A stretch of 64,000 nucleotides of DNA from JADKCL01 sp046329055 (GCA_046329055.1 JAXLVK010000019.1:1-64000), one strand, 5' to 3'. Shown: positions 9,188-20,385, counted from the stretch's first letter. The notes: generated by a model from the sequence alone, not told the origin. Numbers and translations: made by a program.

Positions 9188-9270
9188 TGTCATGTTGCTT
9201 GTCCCGACGAAGACGGGGAGCGGAGCGCCGCCCTGAGCCTGTCGAAGGGAAACATCTAGCGCAAACAGTA
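9188..9270. repeat. REP-like half element (CTGAGCCTGTCGAAGG type)
   Basis: Contains TTGTCATGTTGCTTGTCCCG and CCCTGAGCCTGTCGAAGGG, then ACATCTAGCGC. The last part is the reverse complement of the GCTAGATGT end seen at 4089. The region 9187-9491 has no gene; it holds this element and a heptamer tract. Confidence 0.6.
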
Positions 9271-9434
9271 ACACCTCAAGTTGGTTCATTCCATGAAAAA
9301 CCGCGCCCATCCGGAAACCTAAAAATTGCCCCCAAAACGCCAAAATCTGCCTCAAAAGCAACACCAAATCCACTTGTACGACCTCAAATTGTTCCGCACT
9401 CCAATGAAACAACCCCTAAATCCCAAAGAACCCC

Positions 9435-9491
9435 ACCAGCCATCAACGATCCCCTATCAACTATTAACTATCAACTATCCACTACCCCCTA
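9435..9491. repeat. Short tandem heptamer tract
   Basis: CCTATCAACTATTAACTATC and following units, the same type as 2219-2290. It abuts the stop codon of the serine hydrolase gene. Confidence 0.65.
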
Positions 9492-10664
9492 TCACCTTGC
9501 AACTAATTTCCCAATCGCCACCTTCGAAGACACAAACTCATCGATCAACCCATAATTGCTGTTCACCGCATACACAATCGTCGTACTGTCCTCCGGGAAA
9601 TACATCATGTTCGCATAATACCCGATCGCATCGCCGCTGTGGAAGTAGCAGAGGCCACGCTCCGTCGTCATCCGGAAAATCCCCATTCCGTAGGCAATCT
9701 CATAGAAGCCAGGATCCTGCACGCTCGGAACCTGCCAATCCAGCATTTCGTCCAATGAAGTTCCGCTCAACAACTGCCCCTGCATCAATGCCCGGAAGAA
9801 GACATTCAGATCATAAGGCGTGGAAATCAGCCCACCATCCGCCGTATAATAATCCCAGCCACTGTAATACGTCCCTTCAATCACCTGAAGGTTGCTGTAA
9901 ATGTCAATATACCCTCGCGCAATGCCTTCAGGCACCGGATTTTTGCCCGCAAATTGTGTGTCCATCAGACCCAGCGGCGCAAATATTCGTTCATCGAAAA
10001 CCTCATGCAGGGGCTTCCCTTCCAAGTGTTCGATCAGCAATCCCAGCAGGATGTAATTCGTATTTGAATACGACACATCACTGCCCGGCGCGAAATACGG
10101 CTCCTTCCCATAAGCATATTGCAGCAGGTCCTCCGCCTCCCAGGGGCGAATCAGGTCATTGAGTGAAGCCGTCTGAAATTCCAAGTTTTGGATGTAGTTG
10201 TAGATGCCGCTGCTGTGCCGCAACAACTGCCGGATCGTAGCGACATCTGCCTGCTTGATCTTCTCCATGAATTCTCCCTGCAAATGCTCCGAAAGCCGGT
10301 CATCCAAACTCAACCTCCCCTCCTCCACCAGCATCAGCACCACCGTCGCCGTGAACATTTTCACCGTGGACCCCATACGCAGAATCGTGCAAGGCTTCAT
10401 CGCAACGTCATTGTGCAAATCCGCCTTCCCGCTTGTCCCCAGCCACATACCACGCGTATTGTCATGCACCGCCATGCTCACGCCCACCACGCCGTTTGCA
10501 GTCATCTCGTCCAAGCGCCCTTGATAGGCAGCATGATTCGGATGCACAGCGCTAGAGTCCGCAAACCCCAAATTGCATTCATAATACTCAGGCATCAAGT
10601 CCTCCGGCTTCCGGCAGGAAACCAGCAACACCAACAGGAGCAGCAGCGGGCTAATTCTTTTCAT
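9492..10664 (-). CDS. Serine hydrolase, class C beta-lactamase/DD-peptidase fold, lipoprotein
   Basis: Penicillin-binding-fold hydrolase of 390 residues. Signal peptide with lipobox LLVSC (Cys 17) anchors it in the cell envelope. Active-site motifs are SxxK as STVK (Ser 99, Lys 102), the second motif YxN as YSN (199-201), and HSG in place of KTG near 344 (YFHSGDAIGYY), as in esterase and D-aminopeptidase relatives. Other marks are LLRHSSGI and NYILLGLLIEHLEGKPL. Such proteins act on D-amino-acid peptides or esters; a true beta-lactamase activity is not implied. The start ATG lies inside the end of the upstream gene (10651-11274; 14-nt overlap), so the two form an operon. Confidence 0.85.
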   Translation of the reverse strand: MKRISPLLLLLVLLVSCRKPEDLMPEYYECNLGFADSSAVHPNHAAYQGRLDEMTANGVVGVSMAVHDNTRGMWLGTSGKADLHNDVAMKPCTILRMGSTVKMFTATVVLMLVEEGRLSLDDRLSEHLQGEFMEKIKQADVATIRQLLRHSSGIYNYIQNLEFQTASLNDLIRPWEAEDLLQYAYGKEPYFAPGSDVSYSNTNYILLGLLIEHLEGKPLHEVFDERIFAPLGLMDTQFAGKNPVPEGIARGYIDIYSNLQVIEGTYYSGWDYYTADGGLISTPYDLNVFFRALMQGQLLSGTSLDEMLDWQVPSVQDPGFYEIAYGMGIFRMTTERGLCYFHSGDAIGYYANMMYFPEDSTTIVYAVNSNYGLIDEFVSSKVAIGKLVAR

Positions 10665-11274
10665 TTTGTTTCCTTGATTTTACCAGAAAAAACCTCATCC
10701 CAAGATGCAAATTCACATGCGTCATCACCGGAATGAACCCCGGCGAATACGGGAATTCCGCCCAAGCTTGATACCGGAGAAACACCTTGGGGCTCAGCAC
10801 ATCCGCCCTCCGCAAGCAATACCCCACATCCAGCGACAGCGAAGGATAAAGCCGGGAATTTCCCCCATCATTGCGTTCCACATATTGGCCATCCTGAAAT
10901 GCATACTCCTTCGTCGTCGCCAAGGTATGCATGTACCCCAGGCCAAGCAGCGCCCCCGTCACCAGCCCGAACCGCCATCGGTATTCGTACCCCAGCTCCG
11001 AATGCGCCCCGATTCCCTGATTGAGCTGCGCATGGTAATAATAGCTCAGGTTCGCCGTTTGGAACAACCTCCCATGCGTCCCAGCCTTGTAATCCCAATC
11101 CGTCCCCACCTGCATCCCAGGATGCACCGGCACCGTCAGCAACCGCGTGAAGGGAATCGCCGTCGCCTCATTGAACACCGAAACAACCACCGGCACCCCA
11201 CGCACCTTCCCCTGCCCCCAACCGAGCAACGGCCCCCACAAGAGTAGCCCCAACCAAAATTTGACCAAGTTCAT
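10651..11274 (-). CDS. Putative outer-membrane beta-strand protein
   Basis: About 207 residues from ATG 11274 (MNLVKFWLGLLLWGPLLG, signal peptide ending near GWGQG). The mature protein alternates hydrophobic and polar residues in long stretches typical of membrane beta-barrels: LFQTANLSYYYHAQLNQGIG, SELGYEYRWRFGLVTGALLGLGYMH, RLYPSLSLDVGYCLR, and a final strand HVNLHLGMRFFLVK. No named family is recognised. The upstream ATG at 11316 would add 14 residues before the signal peptide, so I prefer 11274. It is co-transcribed with the serine hydrolase through a 14-nt overlap. Confidence 0.65.
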   Translation of the reverse strand: MNLVKFWLGLLLWGPLLGWGQGKVRGVPVVVSVFNEATAIPFTRLLTVPVHPGMQVGTDWDYKAGTHGRLFQTANLSYYYHAQLNQGIGAHSELGYEYRWRFGLVTGALLGLGYMHTLATTKEYAFQDGQYVERNDGGNSRLYPSLSLDVGYCLRRADVLSPKVFLRYQAWAEFPYSPGFIPVMTHVNLHLGMRFFLVKSRKQNEKN

Positions 11275-11352
11275 GGTACTGTGACAACACATGGAGTGGG
11301 CAGGACCCTTATTCATGATTCAAGAAAGTAGCGTCAACTAGAAGATTCGAAT

Positions 11353-11401
11353 GTCGTTGGCCAACCTTAACAGGCAGTCAGGAAAAAGGTTGGCAAACGA
11401 C
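11353..11401 (-). terminator. Hairpin at the end of the restriction island
   Basis: GTCGTTGGCCAACCTT (11353-11368) pairs with AAGGTTGGCAAACGAC (11386-11401), 16 bp with one mismatch. On the minus strand it overlaps the hsdR stop. No T-tract follows, so termination is inferred. Confidence 0.45.
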
Positions 11402-14400
11402 GTTCCACCAAAATCGGCGGAGCACCCTATCCTCCTCTTTCTTAAAATTCTCCGCCTGCTCAAAGATCTCCTTGTACACCTCATCCTGAAATGATTGGCG
11501 GATAATCATTCTCTGCGAGCAAAATGATCAAATCCGCCTTCAATTCCGCCTTGATATCGTCCCGGCGGCTCCAATCCGTGTACTTCGCCTGTCGTCCACC
11601 ACCTTCTTCACCACGCGACAGGTGGATCAGTTTGTCCTCCGGATAGTCAAACTCATATTTTCTTGCCAGAGACTTCAGGATATCATAAAATGCCTTCTCC
11701 TCGAAGTCGATTCCCAAGTCGCCGAAGGACCCCATCTCCCTGCGCAGCGCCTCCATCAAGTCCAGAATCTCCTCCGTGAAATCCTCCAACACCTCGCTGC
11801 GCAAGACATCGCCCTCCTTCCGGTCATTGTACCGGTCCACCAGCGCCTTCATCTTCTTACTGAAGTCGATCCCCGCCATCCGGTTCACCTTCTTGAATTC
11901 GCTGATCGCCTTGGCCAGCAGCTTTTGGAGCAACTTGATCTTGGTGTTCGGCAGCTTCAGCTTCGCAATCTTGGCAAGGTAATCCTCATCAAACAGGTCC
12001 AGCTCCTTCACCTGATCGTCCCCGAGTTTCAGAATCTCCTGGATGCCCTCGCTGCGCAGCGCCTCACTGATCATCGACTGCACCCGCGCATTCATCTGCG
12101 TGGGGTATCCGGCGCCTCGTCACCCGTTAATATCATTCAGCTTGAACAGGATCGACCGAACAGCCAGGTAGAAATGCACGTGATCCCGTTCCTCCTGCGT
12201 GAGCGACCCGCTCCCCGAACAGATGTCGTAGGACGCCTTCAGCCGCTTCACCAGGTACATGTACCGCCGCTCAAGTTCCTGCGTCACCTGCACAAATTCA
12301 GCCGCCATGTTCAAGCAATGCAACTGCTCCATGGGTTGTCCGTGGAAATACGGTCAGCAGTGTCGAACTTGTGGAAGATACGCGCCAGCAAGTCCAGGTG
12401 ATCCCGGACGATCACCAGCGAAGCCCGCAAATCCTCGAATACATCCCGGTCCGCATTGTTGTAATGCGCCAAGGCCTTTGCCCATCTGCGACTTTGATCC
12501 CTGGATATAGTCCACCACTGCAAGCTCCTTTGTCCTTGCCAGTATAGGGTGCGGTTGACCTGCAGATCGTTCCTATCATCAGGCGCTCGATCGGTTTGTC
12601 GATGATCGTATCCAGAAACGGCATCGAATCCCGTCACGTCCACCACGATAGCACCTGAAGTTGACTTCGCATTTTGAACTGACGATCCAGTTCCAGGCAT
12701 TCTTGCTGCCCAGCAGGGCATACAGCTCCGGCGCATCGTCCTGTCCACGGGTCATGATCAGCTTGATGCGCCCATCGGCTTGAGCTCCTTCTCCTGATCC
12801 GTCAGGTCGGCCTCCTCGCAAAGCACGCACTTCTAGCCATTCCGGCCGCAGGGCCACGATTTTCCACAGCGCATAGGCGATCTCTGCTGCTGCACAAACA
12901 TCGCCTTGCCTTCACCGACGCTCCTCCGCAATCCGCCGCTCATAATGCGCTGATAAAATCCGCCGCCACCGCACGCAGCCGTTTCTCGATCGCCGATGAT
13001 CACCCGCATCTGCGCCATCGCCCGCTTGCTTTCCTCGATTTGGTACTGTTCGTTCCTCCTCCGCACAGCGTTGGTAATACGCCTCGATTTCGTGGAGCTT
13101 CGCATCCTCCAGCAATATCTTCGCCGCCCGCCCTCATGCACGATGCGCACCGTGATCTCGTCACGCACAGATTCCGTCATGGTATAGGTATCCACCACCT
13201 TTCCAAACACGTCCAGTGTGGCATCGATCGGTGTGCCTGTGAAACCCACATAAAGTCGGCATTGGGCAGCGAGTCGTGCAGGTATTTTGCAAATCCATAA
13301 GTCTTCTGCACACCAGCCGCACTCACTCCTCACTCTTGCTCCAGGTTCACCTGACTCCGGTGCGCCTCTGGCCCCGATGCACACCACATTGTTGCGGTCC
13401 GTGAGCAGCTGCGCTGTCCTCCGTGAATTTGTGGATCGTCGTCAGGAACACGCCCCCGCTTTTGCGCTCCCGCAACAGTTCCTTCCTGCAGGTGTGCGCG
13501 GTGGCTCTCCACGCTCACTACCTTCCAATTTCGGTCACCGATATAGGTCTTCGCATTCGTGAACTGCTCAGAGAGTTGTCCATCCAGGTCGGTGCGGTCC
13601 GTGATCAATACGATCGTGGGTTGCCCAGGTCGGGGCTCCGCATCAGCAACTGCCGTCAGGAACAGCATGGTATAACTCTTGCCGCAACCTGTCGCCCTGA
13701 ATAGTCCCTCCTTGCCATCGCCATGCGGCCGCCTGTGCTGCAGGATGTTCTCGCACAGCTTCCGGCGCAGTACAATATTGCGGATACCGGCACAACGTCT
13801 TCTCGTCCTGCGGATGTCCGCAGATAGACAAAATCTGCATTAATGTCGCAAAGCCGCTTTTGGCGCCAGCATCCCATGCACCAGCGCATGCAGCGTATCG
13901 ATCCCAGCCCGTAGGCTGTTGCTCATGCCCCTCCACCTTCCGCCAAGCATAGAAGAAATCGTAGGGCGCGAAAAAGGAGCCTGCCGCCTTTGTTGTTCAC
14001 CCCATCGCTGATGATGCAGAAGCATTTGCATTTGAACAGCTCAGGGATGTCCTGCCGGTACCGCGTCGTCAGTTGCACGTAGGCTTCATGAATCGTCACC
14101 TCCTCCTGCACAGCCGACTTGAACTCGATCACCACCAGCGGCAACCCATTGATGTAGAGGATGCCATCCGGATGCGCGGATCACCCTGCCCCACAATCTT
14201 CATCTGCGTCACGAAAGTATAGACATTCGGGTCTTGCCGGCTGCTGTGCTTTGACCTGGCGCCAGGCGTTTCATCCTCTCATATCCTCCTCGTCCAGCTC
14301 CTCGGCCGCAAGATTGCAAAGTCGCCTTGGGCAAATGCACCAAATGAAGCGTGTCCTTCGCTTTTCGGGTCCTCACGCTTGAAGTCAAACTCATTGCAGA

Positions 14401-14653
14401 CCTGTTCATGATCACCTTGTTGCTCCCGTACAGGTCACTCGCAGGCAACCGCTCCAACTCCCGGATGATCGACGCGACTTCAGACTCCGTAAGGCCTCAT
14501 CACCATAGGCAGACCGCAGGAACAAACGCAAGTCATCCTTCAGCAGCACTCGTCTGGTGCCCGCAGGATGGTATCCCTGCAGCCACATGCGCTATCCCCA
14601 CCCCTGGCGTCGATGAACGCTTTTTCGAGACGGGCTTCGTTGAAATCCTTCAT
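11378..14653 (-). pseudogene. hsdR: Type I restriction endonuclease subunit R, many frameshifts
   Basis: Motor and nuclease subunit of a type I R-M system. The product can be followed through many frames over about 1090 codons, the normal length. Start at ATG 14653 (MKDFNEARLEKAFID). The nuclease motif VVIEFKSAVQEEVTIHEAYV lies near 14110. The helicase Walker A, RATGCGKSYTMLF, is near 13690; VLITDRTDLDGQL is at about 13600, and a degraded DEAH box reads EAHRSQVNLEQE near 13350. GFTGTPID is at about 13230. The C-terminal helical domain (from MISEALRSEGIQEILKLGDD) is intact to DYPP and continues in another frame to EIFEQAENFKKEED. At least ten single-base shifts break it, often next to short homopolymers. 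As written it cannot make a full protein; assembly error is a real alternative. Confidence 0.85.
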
Positions 14654-14857
14654 TTGCCGCAGGACTGTCCATTGATCTCCATGCTACAAAGATAAACTTT
14701 CGCGAAGCTGAGCAAGACCCACCCCAAGAGGCGTCGGCATCAAATGGTCGTCGCTCACAATCCTAACCAGCAGCACGTCCCAGAGTTGGCAAACGGCATT
14801 CCGCAGCACCCAGCAAATCCCCCCAAAACAAGCCCCGCTATCTCTACCCCAACCGCT

Positions 14858-16130
14858 TCATCTCAGAAAGCGGTTCTTGCAAGCCGCAGCCAACCGAATC
14901 AACCGATCAGCCACCTCCCCAGCCCGAGGATTTTTTTCATTACCATTCGCCCCAAAGAGACCATCAATCCCACGTGGTCCGAAGAGTTCTCGAACATATT
15001 CGTAATAGGCCCACCACTACTCCTCCATCACTCCCGCAAACTCAGGCAAAGACCTCAATTTGGAATGTACAGCAGATCGATCCCCATGTGCGATAATTCG
15101 CTTGTATCCCCACAATAGCATTGTGCTCAAAGGTATTGAACGACCAAAGGCGCAAGTCTAAATCGTGATGCCCAATTTTTGGCTCCCCAGCTATTGTGGC
15201 GAATGCTGAGACCCACAGCGTTCCTGTCCCGCTGAAACACTTCCACCTCCCAACCATCCACCTTCGTGAGCTTCGGGCATATTTCCATCACCATCTCCGC
15301 AATCTTATCCAAGTAAGTAGCCCGTCACCCCTTTCCATTTCACCGACTCCAGATTCCCCGCCAACAGCCGCGCAGCCTCATAATTCTTCGCGATCAAGTC
15401 ATGAATCTCAGCTTTCATTTTGTCTTCCGTCATCTGTCCCGTAAGTTTTTGAATCAATATCCGGTACTGCTTGATCGACTCCCGAAGGATCGGCAAGTCC
15501 GCCGCCTCCTTCATGCATTGCTCGAGCCAATCGATGATCTCCTTCCTGTAGGAAATGTTGCGGTAACCTGCACCGTGCTCCAGCTGCCCCCCGCTTTCAT
15601 CTGCGCGTCGCTCTCGTCCAGCGTCAGGTAATAGACCGTAGTTTTTTTTCTGATTGTGTTTTCGTATACCGCTCAATTTGGGCGTATTGGTCGCCGCATA
15701 GATCTTATTTTTCGATGCTGATCGTGCGCCCATCGTCGAGGATGTAAATGTCGATGCGCCCGCCTTCCTTCACGGAATCATCACGCCACCCAATATGCTT
15801 CTCCAGAATCACCGAGGCAGCTTTCAAGTCCCCTCGTAGCCATACCCAATCGTCTCCAGAATACAATGCCAACAACCGCGGCCCAAGTCCATGACTTCTT
15901 CGATCCGGCGGCTTCCCCCAGAAACGCCGAATGCGTCTTGTTCTCAGCGCCGTCTCCATCCCCAGGATCGAAAACACATTGAAATCCTCCCCTTGAGCTG
16001 CTTGATCTCCGCTTGGTGATCGGCGACGCGCTTCACGGCGGTGAGGTGAGGTTTTGGAGGGTGGGGATGGCTGGGTCATTTGATGTGAGGCTAAGGGCCG
16101 AGACCACTTTTTCGAAGCGGAGCTCACCTG
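14858..16130 (-). pseudogene. PD-(D/E)XK nuclease (PDDEXK_4-like), frameshifted
   Basis: Gene lying between the GHKL ATPase and hsdR. The N-terminal part reads RFEKVVSALSLTSNDPAIPT, then KRVADHQAEIKQLKG, then in the next frame EDFNVFSILGMETALRT. The nuclease core is GWRDDSVKEGGRIDIYILDD followed by ISIENKIYA, matching D-x(n)-E-x-K of the PDDEXK_4 family (PF14281), and it continues EIIDWLEQCMKEAADLPILR. The end is EYVRELFGPRGIDGLFG to the TGA at 14858-14860. At least five frame changes occur, e.g. a G missing in an AAGGGGAGG run near 15990. The start codon is not clear; homology begins within 30 nt of the ATPase stop. The role is presumably DNA cleavage in defence, inferred from family and location. 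Confidence 0.7.
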
Positions 16131-16152
16131 AAATCAGCTGGGTGTTAGTTAA

Positions 16153-18204
16153 TTACATCATTTCGTTGGCAACCTCTAGCTTATCGAAAAATGCTCGATT
16201 TCTTTTCCTAGCCATGTTGATTAACCTATCAAAGGAAATCACCTCTATATAAGCCTCAAAGGCATCGTTGTAGCCGAAATAGCCTAGTTTGTCGGATGTC
16301 ACTCTTGCAAGTTAAACAGCTTCTTGCAACGTTTTTTAATAGATTCTGTGATATCACAAATCACGTAGCAAAACCGGAATATTTGCAGAGTCAGAATCTG
16401 ACGTCCAGATTCGGTTTTTACTCTACCGTTTCTAACCCTCTTAGATATCCTGGTGCTTGCTCAATTGGGTCTTTCTCTTCACCGGCCGCAGCATCATTTC
16501 TCATTGGTCGTTTGATTTCCACAACAGTGATGGACGCTAGGGTAGTGATGCCATCATTCACCAGCAAAGGATTGTCATAAACGTTAAGGCCCAACAAGTC
16601 TGGCTCCTTACCAGAATTAGAATCGGAATCCGCATAGAATTAATGGATTTGTCAGATGCCAAAAATTATGAAAAGATAGCCGCTCGTCAATTAGCCAAAG
16701 ATTAAGTTATCATCAAACCTACTTCGTCACTTAACTTCTGCATAGGCATAATTAGACGATGAACTACTTCTTCTTTGAATACTTACCATCATTTCCTTCT
16801 GAATAGCTTTGCCCAACAAGTCTAGTATAACCTTTCTGTGCGCTACATAATTTGGTAAGGTTCGATTGTTTTAGTTCGCTTCTGCTGTTTGAAAGGTAAT
16901 CTTCAATTTCCCCTTGTGTAATCTTCTTTTTTCCATCCCACCTGGCGCCATCAGGTCATGACCTTCTGAAAGCAAATTTTGCCTCAAATGCCATCAAGTG
17001 GCTATGCAGTTTCATTTCCAAATCCTTATCACTGATCGTAGGATCAACAACTTTTTCCCTCATCTGATATATGCCTCAAAATTGCCTACCGGGAGCCTTT
17101 AGGTCAACGAAATCGGTTAACCTCTTTACTCCAGCAGCCTTGTTCTTAGTCAACAAATATTGATCTAAATATCTGGTGATTAGAGAGAGATTGATTTTTT
17201 ACGAATCTCTTTCTAGGGTGATTTCTCGGTCTTCAAAAAGGGCGTCATCGGTCTCAAGTACATTAAAGCCCATCCTATGTCAGATGTTACATTGTTCGTT
17301 AAGAAATCCGCAGTAAGAAAGCAGGTGTAAGTGAAGTCTTCTGTTCCATCATTTAATAATCCGAAAAGGCCTGGAACTTTTCCAGCGAGATTCTCCTCCT
17401 TAACAACCCCGCTTGTTGCGCTATAAACCAAAGAGTGCTTATTTTGAACTGAAGACCTCAGCCGAATATGTGTAATTTCAAACTTTTCGTCGTTAATCTT
17501 GAAGTTCTCGATGGAGGATGAATCAAGCATCAACCTCTCGTATTCGTGGTGCAGAGAGATTTTTTCATCGGAATCAACAAGCAGAATCTCCGGGGCGCTG
17601 CCCGCTCGAATGAAATACCACATGTAAACAATGAGCGGTATGATCCTTTGCAATAACCCCAGCTGTTCTGGAATGTACTTCAGGTATTTGGAATCGATTT
17701 CTAGAAGCCTTATGGACGTTTCCACTTGATCGCTTGTTGGTTCAGGTCCGAAAGGATTGTGAATATCTTTGCAGAATTGAAATCAAACTTACGAATATGC
17801 CTACTTCCGCTTTCCTCAAAACACTCGTGATTTCCACCTTCCCAAACACTCTTCAATCATTAGAGCCTACCGACACCTCTGCAACCAATTTCACTTTCTT
17901 TGTAAAGAGAATCCAAGGTTCGGAAGGATCGGTAATTATCGCTATTGAATCCAATTCCATTGTCTGTAATTTCGAAGCCTATTATCTTGTCCTTCGTCAT
18001 GAATCTATTGACAGTTGGTTTCCTCGAAGAATCTTGACAGTAATTTCCCCATTCACTCCTGTTCATCCTCCACTTTCCTTTGATCAATCGAATGAATGGA
18101 ATTGACAATCGCTTCAAAAGAGGAAGAAGAGCATGAGTCTTGGGAAGGTTCGTATTCCTAAGACGACCTTTTAGACTTGTACTTAGACTTGTATCTTGAG
18201 TCAA
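16153..18204 (-). pseudogene. GHKL (Hsp90/MutL-type) ATPase with C-terminal PD-(D/E)XK-like domain, frameshifted
   Basis: Joined product about 680 residues. The N-terminus reads RNTNLPKTHALLPL, then in the next frame FEAIVNSIHSIDQRKVED, the N box of GHKL ATPases. The G1 box is FEITDNGIGFNSDN and the G2 box GCRGVGRL. The middle domain reads RLLEIDSKYLKYIPEQLGLL and HIRLRSSVQNKHSLVYSA. The C-terminal part holds LIDERLSFHNFLASDKSINS, then EPDLLGLNVYDNPLLVNDG and ITVVEIKRPMRNDA: a P-D ... E-x-K arrangement typical of PD-(D/E)XK nucleases. It ends FDKLEVANEMM-like to the TAA at 16153. I recognise a Bacteroidota 'ATP-binding protein' family with this order. Sequence is AT-rich compared with hsdM and hsdR. 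Several frame changes, e.g. a T missing in TTTT near 18117. TTG 18204 is a provisional start. Confidence 0.7.
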
Positions 18205-18457
18205 TGATTTTTGTGGCTTACATTAACAAGGATGCGAGTTTTTCGACGCACAACTATAATATCAATAATTGAAAAGCGCTGATAGACTCATTTCCAACTC
18301 GATTGGTTTCCTTGTGGTGACACGGTTGAAACTAAAAGTTTTTTTGATGATATAAATCTCGATCAATGAAAACGATTTCAGGAGTGGAATTTGGGCATAT
18401 CTCATCGTAGATTATTGGGTTTCTTTGATGTCCCTTCTCTCGATACTTTCAAACTTT

Positions 18458-19105
18458 TCAGACGGAAATGCTACCCGCCAAGTCATTTACCGCATCGTCA
18501 AAGGACCTTGCAATACGTCCATTGACCTTAGAAACCGCATCTTCTGTAGAGAGTTGTAGCCCAAGCACCTTGAGTGATAATTTCTCCCCAAATTTTTTGA
18601 AGAAGTCATCTCCTAGCAGCAGCTCCAGGGCAAGCCGTCCGGTCTCCAAATCCCCTTTGATGCATTCATTGCAACTTACCTATATTGGTAACATCCTGGG
18701 GCTCAAGAACAGGCGGCTTATACGTGGCTTCAGGGTCATTTGGGGATGTTTTTTCTTTCACCCATTCTAACGTATGCATACAACATACTTTGAGAACAGG
18801 TGCTCAGAGATTATCAAGGTGTCATCGTCGCTATCCGCCGAATATTCCTTGTCACTGGAGTCACCTTTTAGGCTTCGCCCTGCAAGGGCACTTACCACGA
18901 TGAAAACATCCGTAGGTGCAACATGGAAGGCATCAGCGATATTTCTCTTGAATAGTGCAAACTTTAGAGGTTCGACCGGAACATACGGCATGCTTGCCAA
19001 CAGTAGTTTGCGGGCAATTGCCTCAGAGCAAACTGTACGACCAGTTTTTTCCATTCCTCTGCAGCGTTTGGGTATTCTTTTTTCGCTAACACAAAAGCTA
19101 CTCAT
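18458..19105 (-). pseudogene. Unknown gene between hsdS and the GHKL ATPase, frameshifted
   Basis: Starts at ATG 19105, 9 nt after the hsdS stop, so clearly in the same transcript. The first frame reads MSSFCVSEKRIPKRCRGMEK, KLLLASMPYVPVEPLKFALF, NIADAFHVAPTDVFIVVSAL and DSDDDTLIISEHLFSKYVVC; the next frame continues LEWVKEKTSPNDPEATYKPP and VLEPQDVTNIG; a third reads KGDLETGRLALELLLGDDFF and FGEKLSLKVLGLQLSTEDAV. I do not recognise a family. There are no membrane segments or obvious catalytic motifs. The two C-terminal helices with many Leu/Lys suggest a protein-protein interaction part. The end may run past 18458, as 18205-18457 holds nothing else I can name. Function could be control or assembly of the neighbouring ATPase-nuclease pair, which is only inference. 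Confidence 0.5.
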
Positions 19106-19114
19106 GATCTATTT

Positions 19115-20385
19115 TTAATCAGTGAATAAAATTTGCCAATCTGCTCCCTGCCGCAGCTCGCCGGAGATCAGCTTTGGGAGAAGTGTCGCGGAGTGAAGTT
19201 AACGATTCTGTTTGATTTCGGATGGCTTCCGATTTCTGGTTGTGAGCGCCAATGTATTGATCAAAAACCTGCAAAAGAGCCTCATTTGGAACTAGAACGT
19301 CCATTTGGTTCAAGACCTGCGTCGTCATGCTTGGTACAGCCGATCCAACATTCATAGAGACAAAGTCAAACCGTCGAATGAATTCGAAAAAGTATTTAGC
19401 GAAGAGTTTGACTTCATAACGGTAAAGAACATCGTATCCACGGTCCAGAAGGATTCATTGACATATAGCAAATTGTTGAGCGAACCTTTCTTGGAATCAG
19501 TACTGATTCGCCTTGATGCAAAAATGCATTGACATGTTTCATGATGCTGCCTGACCCGTACATCGGAATCTTGCCATCTTCCAAATGCTTGTAATCTTTC
19601 CTGCATTTGACATCAACTATTTCTCTAACCTTTTTCACTCCCCCACCCTCCGAAACCAGCCCAGCTCCTCGGTCTCCACAAACCGGTCCGGGAACAATGC
19701 CATCACATCAGCTGAAGCGCTTGCGCTTGTCGCCGAGGGCGGCAGCGGCGGGCACGCGCTTGCAGGGGCTCGGGTATCTCATGACCTGCTGCCAATGCCT
19801 TGTCGATCACCGATCAAAACTACAAACCAACTCTGAACAGCGCCTGCGCCATCGCCTCCAAGGTCGCATTCATCTGCCGATTCAGCTCGATCTTGTCGTC
19901 GAGACTGCCTAGGATGTGGGCGATGGCTTTTTGCTCAGAGAGGAGGAATTGGAATCTTAAGGTCTCAGGAAGGGCTCTTCCTGTTAGATGCTTTATCGTT
20001 GTTCCAGTAAAGTATGGCTCGCTTACCCATTTTTTCCCTGCCATCAAAAACCAATAATGAAGGTATTTAACTTGAACTTCCCTTCGAGGTCTGACTCGAT
20101 GAAGGGCCTTTTGATCTTTCATGTTTGGAATCTGATCCCTCCAAATTGCACATCTCCCAGGTTCGCCGCCTTCACATATTACTAAGTCCTCATAAGACAG
20201 TCCATATCGGTTATGTTCATGTTGCTCTCAAAGCGCATTTCCTGCAACTCATCAAAATCAAAATTACCCCACCTTACGTTCTTTATTTCCGAGGTATGGA
20301 AAGAATTTCGCGATTTTTCCCAGCGTCAAGCATTTTCCTTTAGGCATTTTTCAAGTTTTCTTTCTGCAACGTCGGCCAACCTCAT
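19115..20385 (-). pseudogene. hsdS: Type I R-M specificity subunit S, frameshifted
   Basis: DNA-recognition subunit. ATG 20385 gives MRLADVAERKLEK, then KMLDAGKNREIL, VRWGNFDFDELQEMRFESN and LVICEGGEPGRCAIW, the usual first target-recognition domain. The central spacer is LLSEQKAIAHILGSLDDKIE followed by LNRQMNATLEAMAQALF. The second recognition domain reads IVDVKCRKDYKHLEDGKIPM, GSGSIMKHVNAFLHQGESVL and SAVPSMTTQVLNQMDVLVPN. The end is RDTLLPKLISGELRQGADWQ to the TAA at 19115-19117. About eight frame changes are needed. Length once joined (about 420 codons) is normal. The gene is separated from hsdM by the yhcG-like gene, and its sequence is more AT-rich than hsdM. Confidence 0.8.

Noticed and set aside
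11353..11401. Hairpin at the hsdR end as an attachment site
   Set aside because: A faintly similar sequence (AGTTGGCAAACGGCATTCC) occurs near 14784, but there is no integrase or tRNA nearby and the match is short.
16120..16150. LISGELRF just after the ATPase stop as a leftover HsdS C-terminus
   Set aside because: The phrase resembles the HsdS ending LISGELR, but it runs straight into the N-terminus of the PDDEXK gene without any other HsdS sequence, so it is too short to claim.
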